Assembly (NCBI GenBank): GCA_963556255.1
Contig: OY744609.1
Span: 4,647,339-4,711,338 of the forward strand
Length of the DNA: 64,000 bases
Source: Allolobophora icterica
Taxonomy: Eukaryota; Annelida; Clitellata; Crassiclitellata; Lumbricidae
Direction: 5' to 3'
The position numbers were made by a program, and so were the translations under genes. Below, piece by piece: positions 22,080-34,759 of this stretch; positions within the stretch are counted from its first letter, which is position 1; the number at the start of each line of letters is the position of its first letter. The notes under the pieces are model-generated. The model was not told the DNA's origin. It made no database searches and saw nothing but the letters and a program-made list of their open reading frames with translations.

Positions 22080-24105
22080 GTGTCGCTGATCATTGCGATG
22101 GTACAAGAATTGTCCAAATAAAAGGCCGATTTAAACAGAATATATGGCGTACATAAATCAGTTGATTTGATACACTGTCTCTTTCATTGTTGCATGCACA
22201 GTTACCGCATGGAAGTCGATTGCTACTGACAGTATGTTATAACAATTGTCTTAATTACAATTAAAATCTGTCAAAGTGCAATAAACAGAGCCTATACTTG
22301 CACATGCATAAATCTCATCCCATAAAAATAGCTTATGATCATCTAATTTTCTGACCAATTGCCGATCAGAATTATTTGACTCAGGATTATGACCGTTTAA
22401 AAACAATCGACGTGTTTTGATAGATTTTGGATTTAATAGGACACCACTTTTTAAAATATACCAATCTTGTTAAGCATAATTTGTACCACTTAGAAGCAAT
22501 AGCTTCTTTTGTTCGATCTAATTAATACCTAAAATATTACCATGGACTGTTCAAATTATTTCTGTAGACGTCAATGGCCTTTGTTGCCATAAGATGTCGT
22601 TACGTTGCGGATACCTCCCACGTCGTACTCTAGTAGAGCCAGTCCGAAACCCCGGGTAAAGGAGGAGGGTGACGCTAATCATCTTCGTTATGACACAGCA
22701 ACATCAAACAGAAGCTGCACCCTCCTCGTACAGGTTTTTGCCGCGAAAAGAATACTTTGTTGTGAGGTGCGGTATTCAATGTCGACGCTAATGGTACTTC
22801 TAGACGTAAAATGCCGGTAGACACGTTTTGTTGTGAACATGTTCCGGCTTTTCTTAGACACCCTTAATCGGATATATGTGACACTATATATACAAGACAA
22901 TATTGACGCAACACCTGTTGTATTCTGACGCAGATTTTGTTAAGTCAAATAAGGTCAATGGCTGTAGCAGCCTTAAGATGTCGTTAAAGATTCGATGTTA
23001 CGAATTATAATTGATTTCGCTAAAGCTTCATTTAGGCACATTTAAAATGGACCAACCATAGCCTATATATAAGCCAAATAAGTTTAATCATATGTTCACC
23101 CTTGCATCACCGAACTAAACTAAAGGTAAGAAAAGGTCGACGTCAACGGCCTCTGGCGGCCACAGCATGTCGTTAACAGTGAATATTAATTAATTAATTA
23201 ATTATATTCTTCATTATTTCAAACCGACAGACGCAGTAAGATTACATTGAAACACGAAAGTACAATCAATATCTTAATTAAACACACGGTTTGGCAGTCA
23301 TGCAAGGCGCCGCCCTAGATTACTAATTGAAATCTAAAGCTCCAATGGAACACATTTAAAATGATCTACTATTACCTGTACATGCGGCAAATGAATTTTA
23401 ATCGCAGGATACAAGTTCCATATCGTCTAACTAAAGAACAAGGATGTATTGCACCGACAAAAGTTTCCTAAAATGCACCATTCAAATGTTTGCCCGTCCT
23501 AAGACGGTAAAAACTTGAAAATGTATTTTCCAATTGTACAGGCGGTATTATGTATCAGCGCTATATCATGTCAAGTCGCGAATGGCAGTTCTAAATTAGT
23601 TTGATCGTGTTTATTTATTGGCACTATATCAGATGTAGTCGCGAACGGCCTTTTCTTGGGCTGGTGTTCAGTTCGTCACTTCGCTATATACCTGGCCCGT
23701 TTAAACCCGTTAAGGTCGTTCATAAGTAAATTAGTTTAAGCCCTTTTAAAGCTGTTAGTTTAAATGAGCAGCCGTAAACAGAATATTTATATTTACTTTG
23801 AATAAACTGTGAACCCATCGTACGTTTGAATGTTTGAATGTGGCCATTTTGTAAACACTGACGTCATTGGTCATTAGTTGGAAGCGGCCAATGAGAGGAA
23901 CCTAATTGGACAGACATTTCTGTTCGTATATAGTATAATTATAAGGTCGACGTCAACGCCCTCTGGCGGCCGCAAGATGTCCTTAAACCGTGATTACTAC
24001 TAAATGAAATCTATAGTTTCAATAAGACACATTTATAATGAATCTATTCAAGGCTATGTGTATGCTGCTTGCTTCTGTGCAACGCGAGTAATTTAGTTGT
24101 ATCAT
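22080..24105. repeat. composite-repeat remnants, no gene
   Basis: Four copies of the palindromic block, GACGTCAAYGGC...GATGTCSTTA, occur at about 22567, 22955, 23137 and 23943, all on the same strand, along with AGACACCCTTAATC near 22855 and related blocks. TTAA repeats lie at about 23188-23205. No coding region is supported. Confidence 0.6.
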
Positions 24106-24110
24106 ATTGC

Positions 24111-24481
24111 CAGTGGCGTCACGAGGGGGTGCGGACCGCACCGGGTGACACCGTCAAAGGGGGGTGACACCCAACATGAGAAAATGATTAAATTTTTGCA
24201 AGATGAGAAATTGACATAAAAGGTCATCAAATTTTTTGGGAGACGAGTTCCTAAAAAAGTCATCACTTATTTTGGGAGACGAATTCCTAAAAAAGTCATC
24301 AAATTTTTCGGGAAGGAATTCCTAAAAAAGGTCATCACTTATTTTGGGAGACGAATTCCTAAAAAAAGTCATCACTTTTTTTGGGAGACGAATTCCTAAA
24401 AAAAGGTCATCACATTTTTTTAGGGTGACACCATGACTTACCGCACCGGGTGACACCAGCCCTAGTGACGCCACTACACTG
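24111..24481 (+). mobile_element. MITE with internal about 50-bp tandem repeats
   Basis: The left end CAGTGGCGTCACGAGGG and right end CCCTAGTGACGCCACTACACTG are inverted repeats. GACCGCACCGGGTGACACC near the left end recurs directly near the right end as TTACCGCACCGGGTGACACC. Between them, units with GGGAGACGAATTCCTAAAAAA and GTCATCACTTATTTT repeat about five times from 24195 to 24420. I could not confirm a target duplication. Confidence 0.7.
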
Positions 24482-24889
24482 GGGAAGACGGCATATTGCA
24501 AAAACAATTTCAGTCGACGTCAACAGCTTTTATTGCTGTAAGATGTCGTTAAACTCTGGTTACTCCGCCACTGCTCGTACTCTGGCAATGCCAGTCCCAG
24601 CCTAGTTAAAGGAGGGTGCGACGCTAATGCTTATTACTACTAGAGGATTACAGCTGAAATCCGCCACTACCCATCTGTGGCAGTGCCAGTCCCAAGCCCA
24701 ACGGCAGCTTGTGGTCGCCATGGCCGTTCACGTCGACTTAACCCTTTCGCCTCTGAGCTCCCATAGCGGAAGTGAGATAACCCTACAACCCTGTGCGAAA
24801 ACGCTCCTAACCCTGAACTCCCGGGCAAAAATCATTAACTTCAGAATGCATGTAAACTGGAATCTTACTGTCTCTGATGAGAAGTCTGA
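24482..24889. repeat. composite-repeat remnant
   Basis: One palindromic block at about 24513 (CAGTCGACGTCAACAGC ... AAGATGTCGTTAAAC), then the GGAGGGTGCGACGCTAAT block shared with 22660 and 18555. No gene is supported. Confidence 0.5.
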
Positions 24890-25452
24890 TATACAATATA
24901 TATGATATATGATATATATGATATATATGATATATATATGATATATATATGATATATATGATATATATGATATATATATGATATATATATATATATGATA
25001 TATATATGATATATATATGATATATATATATGATATATATATGATATATATATGATATATATATATATGATATATATATGATATATATATGATATATGTA
25101 TATCATATATATATGTGATATATATATATGTGTGTGATATATATATATGTGTGATATATATGTGTGATATATATGTGTGATATATATATGTGTGATATTA
25201 TATATGTGTGATATATATATATATGTGGTATATATGTGTGATATATATATATATGTGTTATATATGTGTGTTATATATGTGTGATATATATGTGTGATAT
25301 AAAAATTATATGTGTGATATATATGTGTGATATATGTGATATATATGTGATATATATGTGATATGTATGTGATATATATGTGATATATATGTGATATGTA
25401 TGTGATATATATGTGATATATATGTGATATATATGTGATATATGTGATATAT
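24890..25452 (+). repeat. TA-rich minisatellite of GATATATAT/TGTGATATA units
   Basis: Units change from GATATATAT in the left half to ATATGTGTGATAT and then ATATGTGATAT in the right half, a gradient typical of slippage-driven growth. The 265-codon minus-strand frame across it is an artefact. Confidence 0.95.
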
Positions 25453-25479
25453 GGGATAAAACATAGACGCGATGCCGAA

Positions 25480-25582
25480 ATATCGGCCTTACGGTTATTT
25501 GACAAGTTCAGCGTAGCCGGTTTATCGGCCTTACGGGGATAGGATTCATAATGACAAGCCGATATTTCGGCCTTACGGGGCA
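25480..25582 (+). repeat. three short direct repeats ATCGGCCTTACGG
   Basis: ATCGGCCTTACGG or TTCGGCCTTACGG lies at about 25482, 25526 and 25567, spaced about 43 bp, directly beside the TA-rich minisatellite. Confidence 0.75.
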
Positions 25583-25836
25583 AGAGGGTTAACCGTCCCA
25601 GCAAGATCCTGCCAAATTCGATTCCCTTTGGTTAAGCGCCTCTTTATTTAGGCCTATATATACAGCGTTGTTTAACAATTTAGGATGTTTAAATGAGCTT
25701 CACTTTAGATTATGTTTAACAGTATCTTGTGGCTGCAATTGCCGTCCACATCGAACAAAGAGTACCTTAAAACCACCAGCTTCGAGTATGTGTCGCCCCA
25801 ATTATGTGCAATATTGTGCACGATTTAAAGGTGTCT

Positions 25837-25847
25837 AAAAGAGCTTT
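25837..25847 (+). repeat. 11-bp target-site duplication (left copy)
   Basis: AAAAGAGCTTT, repeated at 26513-26523 on the other side of the LINE. The uninterrupted site is seen at about 33558, where AGGTGTCTAAAAGAGCTTTG continues without a LINE. Confidence 0.88.
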
Positions 25848-26512
25848 CAGATAATGACCACTGAGAAGTGGAGGTATTTTGAAGTAGATGGGGAGGAGAT
25901 AGAGGTGGTATCAAGCTTCTGTTTCTTGGGGGCCATGGTGGAGAGTGAAGGTGGATGCGAACGAGAAATACGACGGAGAATTACACTGGGGAAGACGGCA
26001 ATGCAGGGACTGGAAAAAATATGGAAGGACAAATCAGTGAGTTTGGGAACGAAGACAAGAATTGTTAAAGCAATGATCTTACCAGTGGTGCTTTACGGAT
26101 GCGAAACATGGACAAAAACCAAGGCATTGGAGTAGAAAATTGAGGCATGTGAAATGTTGATTTGGAGGAGGATGTTGAGGGTTTCTTGGACTGAGAAGAG
26201 AACTAACGAGGATATCCTGGAAGAAATAGGACACTGGAGAGGGAGTTTGACGCTGGGACAGAGAGCGTCGAGGCAGAAGATGTCATACTTTGGACATGTG
26301 ATGCGTGCAGATGGGCTGGAAAAGGAGATGATGTTGGCATGTGGGGAGGGCAGGAGGAGGAGAGGACGTCCAAGGAGGAGATGGATGGAGGAGATACAAG
26401 AGGCAATGAAGATGAACATCTCGGAGCTGAGAGAGGCAACGAGAAATCGGAGCACATGGAGAAGGTTGACCATGACAGTCGCTAGGATTCAACGAATCGA
26501 CAGCACAAGGTG
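25848..26512 (+). mobile_element. 5'-truncated LINE with target duplication
   Basis: Encodes the C-terminal part of a LINE RT: VDGEEIEVVSSFCFLGAM, YGCETWT, then after a stop at about 26132 SWTEKRTNEDILEE, SYFGHVMRADG, GRPRRRWMEE. It inserted into the composite repeat: AAAAGAGCTTT stands at 25837-25847 before it and again at 26513-26523 after it. One in-frame stop makes the copy inactive, but over most of its length it is open. Confidence 0.88.
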
Positions 26513-26523
26513 AAAAGAGCTTT

Positions 26524-27480
26524 GATTAATCTTACGCTTAACGCCATCTTGTGGCTGCCATTGTCGCTGACATCCAGCTTACCGTTTGATAGAAATAGAA
26601 GATAACGAGTTGATGCAGTTATTGATTAAATCCCGCTGTCGTAGTATCTGTATTTTGTTCTCTCTCGTCTTCAACCGTCCTCACACCACGTATTGGTCGC
26701 AGAACGGAAAATTCTACCTATCCACATCTGTTTCATGTCTCTTTTAATAATCGGTCGAATGATTATCCAGTCCATGGCTTTATGTCATCAATCCATGTCG
26801 CTCCAAATCTAAACACAGTCCATCGTAGCAATTGGCTGACCGGTGGGTCTTGACCAGGAACCAATTTTGATCCTACCTGCCTATCAATTCTGTTTTTCTG
26901 AGCGCCTGTGAATAAGCTCATTCCCGCGATATCGCATTTCAGGCGCAGTAGAAATCTTGAGATTACGATTACGAATAAGGCATCGTAATTAAGTATTTTG
27001 TGGAATTTGCTGATCAAATCAAGAAAAAGGAGGATTAGAGCTTGTGTTAGCAAAACCAAAAAATCGCAATCTACAACTATTATTCTGGAAATCATTTACA
27101 GTTCAGTGCAGAGTTGGGTTTCATTTTCCACAATTCTGCCGTAAAACACCTTAAAATCGCATACACAGCACGCTATATTTCACTTCTATTTCTAATTTAA
27201 TCTAATTAAGTTACTGCTATTCGTCAATCTGTTCGGTCACATAACACATAGATCGTCGAGTAAAATTATGACCTTTAAGCCAAAGATCTCTTTAGCAGCG
27301 GCTTTTCAAAGACCTGGAGTTACACGTCGGTTAAAGCTCTTGAAAGGCTTCCTTTGAAGTCGCCGATTGTTCGGATTTGAAAATCATAATTAATTTTCCT
27401 AATTTGGTTTTTGCTGCTGAAATAATTCCTACATTTACTTGTAGTTCTCGTTAACGAAATCGTTTATTTTTACTTCCAAT
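26524..27480 (+). repeat. long interspersed repeat, copy 1
   Basis: Shares order and sequence with 33558-34560 (same strand) and 38270-39110 (reverse): TTAACG(A/C)CATCTTGTGGCTG, a segment GGTGGGTCTTGACCAGGAAC, CTGAGCGCCTGTGAATAAG, and the end CTTTGAAGTCGCCGATTGTTCGG. No coding frame. Confidence 0.75.
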
Positions 27481-27519
27481 CATCACTGTAACGGGGCAGA
27501 TGTAACACATTCATATATG

Positions 27520-28690
27520 CAATCGCAGAATTGAAGTGATTAGATTAGAATGCATTGCATTTGCATTGTTTGGCTAACAATGGATTATACAATATACAAT
27601 GCTCTAGGCCTACTGTTACATATTGTCGCAATAGTATACAATTATTAAAGTTTCTTAGTAAATACGTAAAATAAATGTTATATTATGTTACGTTGTGTTA
27701 TATTATGCATGTCAAATCATATTATATTACATAAAATTATGAATTAATTATTTGACTGGATTATTATTAATAAGCATAACTGGATCGCGCAAGACAAGAC
27801 TGGTTTCGATTAGATTAGATTGAAATGGATTAGATTAACATTTTTGCTTCAGATTTTCTGTTGGTGCGGACTGCTGTGTAGAGAATTCTTATCAGAATAG
27901 GAAGACTTGTCGTAAACACATAATTAACAGTGAGCAATGGAAGAACATGCAAAGTTTTGTAAATATTTTTACTGTACATCTATTAAGCGCCTTTATCAAG
28001 CAACCCATTACAAACCGACGTCTCTTAGCAACTGTCAGTGAAGGACTTGCTCAAGGTCTCTACAGAGAAACCGTTTGAGAGGAGGAGACTCGAACCCGTA
28101 CACTGCGCGTTACAAGGCGAGCGCTCTAACCAATCGGATGTTAGTTTCCATTGTTTAATGACATCTAGCTGCGAGGGTCATTGACTTCATTTGAACTTAT
28201 AGTACAAAAGTGGAAAGTATTTATCAACTACGTTGGTTTGCCTGTCCCGTGACTATATAACACAGGTTGACAACGTTTAAAAGGTGTCTAAAGAGAATCA
28301 AGTAAGTAAGTGTAATCTAACAAATCGGCTACCGTGTGTCACTAGCATTTATGCAGCGACCGACGAGGGAAACACTTTCTTTCCCAATCTTCTAAAAACC
28401 GGGAGGGAGGGGTTATTTCTGTTGTGTAGTTTATACCCAAAAATAAGATATCAGAAGAGAACTTGTGGCCTTAAGTTCGGAACGTGAAAACCAACCATCC
28501 CTCTCTTTGTCCGTCACTATGTCACGGTCTCTACGTAATGTCCTTCTCCATCTGTTTCTGTCTCCATCTGTTTTTCTCTGCCTGTCTGCCTGTCTCTCAA
28601 TCTGTCTATTTCGACCACTCAATTCCCTTCAATTGCCAAATGTCCAAACCCCTCAGATGAAGAATCCTTTCAATGACATCTTCATTTCAA
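27520..28690 (-). repeat. composite repeat family, copy C (reverse)
   Basis: Read on the minus strand it runs from a (GACA)n-like tract (28500-28620), through TCCCTCCCGGTTTTTAG, the AGACACCTTTTAAACG block at 28277-28293, GGCCGATT-type A box, the tRNA-like head at 28085-28145 (GAGCGCTCGCCTTGTAACGC), CCTTGAGCAAGTCCTTCACT, to the tail CCGCACCAACAGAAAATC and pentamer-rich DNA. The same module order occurs in the other copies. Confidence 0.75.
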
Positions 28691-28969
28691 CTTCTTGAGC
28701 TCCATCTTCCTAACATTAGGAAGAGATAATAAATTGAACGTATTCGGACATACTCAAGCTCTATACAACCTCTATACAGACGCTTAAAATCTTGACGTCC
28801 CACGGCTCCCTTCATCATCTCTTCATCGATAGCCATCTGCCCGAATTCAGCGACCAACTGTGGACGACTGAGATTAAACTTTTTCAAACCATTATTGCGA
28901 ATCCATTCCATGCTCTGCACCAACTCCATCCTCCGCTTTATGCACAACGTTTTCATTTACGATCTAGAT
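28691..28969 (+). mobile_element. LINE 3' end fragment, left of the hAT insertion
   Basis: The DNA around 28900-28969 in one frame reads HALHQLHPPLYAQRF followed by LRSRSHS. It resembles HVLHQLQPPLRSP and LRPRAHN at 50640-50700. It continues beyond the hAT element at 29892. This looks like the C-terminal end of a LINE ORF. Confidence 0.55.
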
Positions 28970-28977
28970 CCCATAGC

Positions 28978-29883
28978 CAGTCTTGTTGTCCTCGAGACCA
29001 AGGTCTTGGTCTCGAGTGCACTCGAGTTCGTTTTTAAAAGTCTTGGTCTTGGTCTTGGTCTTGAGGTTCAAGGTCTTGGTCTTGGTCTTGGTCTTGAGGT
29101 TCAAGGTCTTGGTCTTGGTCTTGGTCTTGAGGTTCAAAGTCTTGGTCTTGGTCTCGCAAGACCAAGACCAAGACCGGCCGTCAATATGAACAGTCATTTA
29201 ACAGAACTCAAGAGTTCTGTATCAAGCCTGCTTGCATCATACGACCAATATCTATGGATGGATACAAGTCTTGTTGGTCAGGAAAACCCATTGGCAGCAG
29301 CAACAGTTATTCTGTATCAGACGGTATGATAAACCATGGGAAGATTTCAAAAAGACTCACTATCTGTACATTTACATCCAGTGCTTGAAAAGCTTCTGTG
29401 TGTGTGTGTGTGTGTGTGTCAGCGACTTCAGCACCTGTAGAACGTATTTTTTCACATGGCGGAATTTTTATGAGGCCCACCAGGCACGTCTTGGTCAGAA
29501 AATTCTGAGCGAATTGGTTTAATAAAATACAAAAGGCATTTGGAATAATAGTTTGCATGAAGGACTTTTGAATACAAATTCGGATTTTTCTGCAGTTTTC
29601 ATTTAAAGTCAATTTGCTTGAATAAAATAAGACTCATGTTTTCATTAAAATATTCCGACTTGACAATTTTAGAAGTCTTGATCTGATTGCGATTTTTTGG
29701 GTCTTGGTCTTGGTCTTGGTCTTGAGGTTCAAGGTCTTGGTCTTGGTCTTGGTCTCGAGGTTCAAAGTCTTGGTCTTGGTCTTGGTCTTGAGGTTCAAGG
29801 TCTTGGTCTTGGTCTTGGTCTTGAGGTTCAAGGTCTTGGTCTTGGTCTTGGTCTTGAGGTTTAAGGTCTTGACAACAAGACTG
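28978..29883 (+). mobile_element. non-autonomous hAT transposon, 906 bp, with transposase remnant
   Basis: Flanked by the perfect 8-bp duplication CCCATAGC (28970-28977 and 29884-29891) and ends CAGTCTTGTTGTC/GACAACAAGACTG. Both subterminal regions are minisatellites of the hexamer GGTCTT with GAGGTTCAA spacers (about 29039-29150 and 29700-29865). Between them, near 29420-29460, one frame encodes ATSAPVERIFSHGG, the conserved start of the hAT C-terminal dimerisation domain. Preceding frames hold further fragments, broken by a (GT)n run and stops. This is therefore a deletion derivative of an autonomous hAT element, not a random MITE. Confidence 0.92.
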
Positions 29884-29891
29884 CCCATAGC

Positions 29892-29990
29892 TCTGTACTC
29901 CCCCCAAAGAAATATGACAGAAATGTTATCACCTAACTCTCGTATTGCCCTAAATCCAAACCATAGCTGGCTTACTCATTGTTTCCTAGT
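29892..29990 (+). mobile_element. LINE 3' end fragment, right of the hAT insertion
   Basis: Continues the LINE tail interrupted at 28969, with CTCCCCCCAAAGAAATATGACAG corresponding to the LPPKDN segment at about 50715. A poor match beyond 29960. Confidence 0.45.
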
Positions 29991-30866
<876 letters not shown>

Positions 30867-30978
30867 CAAGTCAGAGGAGTTGTCCAAGGTGAAGAATAAA
30901 ACCGGGCCAGATGACAAGGAGAGAGAGAAAAGAGAGAGAGAAGATACAGACAGACAGACAAATATATATATATATATA

Positions 30979-31275
<297 letters not shown>

Positions 31276-31289
31276 AGAGAACGGTGTGT

Positions 31290-31530
31290 TGTGTTAGGAT
31301 GAGGAAGACAGGAAGGCGTCAGAATGGATGGATGAAGGTATGCTTTCTTGAAAAGGTTAGACTTAAATTTTGGGTGGAGAACCTGGGGATGATGAATCTA
31401 GGAGGCAGGTGATGGTAGGTGAGTGATGAGATGGGTAGAGGATTTGGAGAATTTACGTTATTCAGTAGGGAGATCATCCCAAAGTCTAAGTGCAGTGGGT
31501 ACGTGGATCTATAAGAGAACTAAGAATAGG
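31290..31530 (-). mobile_element. LINE 3' remnant (antisense)
   Basis: On the minus strand the DNA near 31460-31515 reads as VPTALRLWDDLP-like codons (CCCACTGCACTTAGACTTTGGG), a pattern typical of CR1/L2 C-terminal ends. Short and decayed. Confidence 0.45.
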
Positions 31531-31589
31531 ACTTTAAAATATTAGTGTCGTAAGAGGAAGATCTGGTAGTGTGTGTGTGTGTGTGTGCG

Positions 31590-31920
31590 TGCGTGCAATC
31601 GGACTTTTCTGTAGGTGGTGGCGTCGAATGATACACAGAGGTTGAGAAAATCAAGGCGCTAATTGGCGTTTCATTTAACAGCGTTCCATTTGCAATCTTA
31701 TAGACAACCACAGGAAGGTCCTTTCCACGAAAACATGTTTACTTCGTCTCTGTTTCGAGAGTTAAACGGCAGCTTGTGGTAGCTATGGCATATCGCCCTC
31801 ATCATGCCAACAAGATCCTAAAAACTTTGATTCGCCTTTTTTATTACTATTATTCCAAAGTTTAACGACATCCTATGGCTACAAAGGTCGCAGACGTCTA
31901 AGTTTTGGATATACATGTAT
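31590..31920 (+). repeat. dispersed repeat, inverted relative of 39360-39545
   Basis: AGGTGGTGGCGTCGAATGATA, GTTGAGAAAATCAAG and AACGGCAGCTTGTGGT occur in the same order in reverse at 39360-39545. In both places a GT/CA microsatellite adjoins the same end. Confidence 0.7.
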
Positions 31921-32607
31921 TTCAGTCCATGTTCATATAACTTTCAGTCATCAGTTTCTTTCTTTCTTTTCTTTCTTTCTTTCGGTTTTTTCATCGTTTA
32001 TTTCCTTGTTTGACAGGTTGCTGAGATGCCGATGGTTGACAGTTGGTAGTAGTCCATCTTTTATAATGCATAGATTAATACTTTAATTTATATATTTATA
32101 AATGGATCATTAAAACTAAAATGAAAACACAAATAAATCTATCACATATACTAATTCATTAAGTGAAGCCACATCCATAAAAGAAAATAGGTCTATGTCA
32201 CGTTAATAGGGTTCTGTCACTTCCTACTAAACTTGAATTGCTGCCCTATGTATGCCTAACTATTTCAGTAATGATTTGTACTTGTTTTTAGTCGTTTTAG
32301 CAACAAAAATGACAACACTTTGCCTTCAAGTTGAAATGTTTTTAACCAAATTACTATTTACATATTCACACAAACCGGTAGTATGTTTTACACCACATTC
32401 TTACACTTCCAAAACAACTAATACAAAACCATAAAACTCATAAACCAATAAATGTCAGGTGAGAACTTCCAGATGTCTGTATACATCACTCCACGCCTAC
32501 AGAGTTTCACACTGGACCAAGATAGGCTGCTGAGCACTGTTACCCGTGTTTGTACTTTCAATAGTCACGCAATTCTGGAATGAAAATGATAACTTCTCAA
32601 ACCATGC
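31921..32607. other. no feature recognised
   Basis: AT-rich DNA with a short CTTT run near 31955. No coding segment or repeat family was identified. Confidence 0.35.
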
Positions 32608-32615
32608 GTGGTACC

Positions 32616-32764
32616 CAGTATGAGAATTGTAGAAAAAGACTGGGGGTTAGACCATGATTCATGTGGAGTTGGGGTGTGCAATGAAGGCTTAACTATGGGG
32701 TCCTAAGAAAGACTGGGGGTTGCACCCCCTCCCCAATCCCCAACCCCCGACAATTCTCACCCTG
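32616..32764 (+). mobile_element. hAT MITE, 149 bp
   Basis: Perfect 8-bp target duplication GTGGTACC (32608-32615 and 32765-32772). Ends CAGTATGAGAATTGT and ACAATTCTCACCCTG are 15-bp inverted repeats with two mismatches. It is the internally deleted form of the element at 8565-8950. Confidence 0.92.
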
Positions 32765-32772
32765 GTGGTACC

Positions 32773-33545
32773 AATGACCCGTGAACAGGAAGGCACGTAG
32801 TCACAGAACACGGTTCTATGCGAAGTTGACATTGACCAAACTCGTTAGTAGAAATGCACGTTTCTCCTTGTCCACTACGGCCATCACCACACGTGACAAA
32901 CGTTGTAGAAGTTCGGCATTGACAAGACCTCGTTAGCAGGAATGCACGAGAATCCACGTCCCCGAAACTACACACATCAACACCACAACGCGTAAACACT
33001 CGTCTAAAAAGGAAATTGTAGTTTATATGCAATTCAAGTGCCTGTACTCAATATATCAAAACTACGATAAATGGATAATTATCTCACCCGAATTCCAACG
33101 ATTAGATTCTGTTTTCCTTTACTACAACTACGACCATCTTGACACACCTCTCCGCTTACACGCCCCTCAGCTTGTGGTCTTCCCTTCACCTGCCTTGCTA
33201 GCCCAATCCCCGGATGTAACATTTCTTTAGCGCAATTTTCACATCTACTGAAAGGTATTGTATAGCCCATATTGATATTTCGTGACAGTCTAGCACTCTA
33301 GCTCACGGTCTAATCTCTTTTTTGAACTGCTTTTGGATAAGCGTCCTTGTATTTATAATGTAGCTTTGTTTCACAATTTATGGTGTTTAAAAGAACGTCG
33401 CTTTAGGCTAACTTCTATGAAACGGCATCTTGTAGCCCCATTTACCGTTCTCATCGATCCAAGAGCATATCTGAGGGATGATGACAGGATAACTATACAT
33501 AATCTTCAAGGAAATGCCGCCGTAATTATATCCAAAACGGTGCAA
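32773..33545. other. no gene supported
   Basis: A short direct duplication around AGCAGGAATGCACG/AGTAGAAATGCACG at 32850 and 32938 is visible. Frames here lack recognisable motifs. Composite-repeat blocks appear near 33390-33440. Confidence 0.35.
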
Positions 33546-33549
33546 TATT

Positions 33550-34560
33550 CGAAGGTGTCTAAAAGAGCTTTGACTAATCTTACGTTTAACGACATCTTGT
33601 GGCTGCCATTGTCGTTGACATCAGTCGTACCGCATGATAGAATTAGAAGATAATGAGGTGATGCCGTTATCGATTAAATCTCGACGCACTGGAATCTGTA
33701 TATTGTCTTGTTTTCAACCGTTCTCAATCCAGGTATTGGTCGCACAACATCCATTTCTATTTCTTGTCTCCTTCATTATTCGGTCGAATGATAATTCAGT
33801 CCATGACTTTATGTCATCAATCCATGTCGCTCTAATTCTAAACACAGTCCATCGAAGCACTTGGCTGACCGGTGGGTCTTGACCAGGAACCCATTTTGAT
33901 CCTACCTGCCTATCAATTCTGTTTTTCTGAGCGCCTGTGAATAAGGTCATTCCCGCGTCGTCGCATGTTAGGCGCAGTAGAAATCTTGAAATTACGATTA
34001 CCATTAAGGCATCGTAATTAAGTATTTTCTGGAATTTGATGATTAAATCCAGAAAAAAGTGAGTATTAGAGCTTGTGTTAATAAAACCAACAATTCGTAA
34101 TATACAGTGAAGATTCTGGACATCAATTATAGTTCAGTGCAGAGAGTTGGGTTTCACCTTTAACAATTCTGCCGTAAGACACCTTTAAATCGTATATGAA
34201 TGAAGCTATACATAAATTCCATTTCTTATTTAATCCATATTATATTATCACAGTAATAAAATTCTATTGGGTCACATAGCACAAAGATCTTCGAGTACAT
34301 TTATGACCTTTGAGCCAAAATCTCCTTAGTGGCAGCGCTTCAAAGACCTGGAGTCACACGTCGGTTAAAACCCTTGAAAGACTTCCTTTGAAGTCGCCGA
34401 TTGTTCGGTTTTTGCAATTTATAATTCATTTTCCTAATTTCGTTTTTGCTGCTGAAATAATTCTTACTCAGACTCTTACTTCTAGTTTTCGTTAAAGAAA
34501 TCGTTTATTTTACTTCTAATTTCAGCTTTCTTTAACAAAATATCACTGTAACAAGGTAGA
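33550..34560 (+). repeat. long interspersed repeat, copy 2
   Basis: Begins AAGGTGTCTAAAAGAGCTTTG and TTTAACGACATCTTGTGGCTG and ends near GAAGTCGCCGATTGTTCGG and the following AATTCATTTTCCTAATTT. Collinear with 26524-27480 and, in reverse, with 38270-39110. Confidence 0.8.
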
Positions 34561-34759
34561 TTTAACACAGTCATATATATGCGAGGCCCTGAGTTCGATA
34601 TAGATATTCCGCTGAGACGTAAACACGAACACATTTTAAGTAAAACAAAAACACCTTCTTAAAGCTTGAAACAGATGCAAACAAAATACCGTGTAAAACT
34701 GGTGATGCTTTCTACTGAGCAGCGCAAAAGGTGCTATATTTCGAGTTTGGATACATATA

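Noticed and set aside
24807..25604. 265-codon minus-strand frame rich in YIYHI
   Set aside because: It is the translated TA-rich minisatellite.
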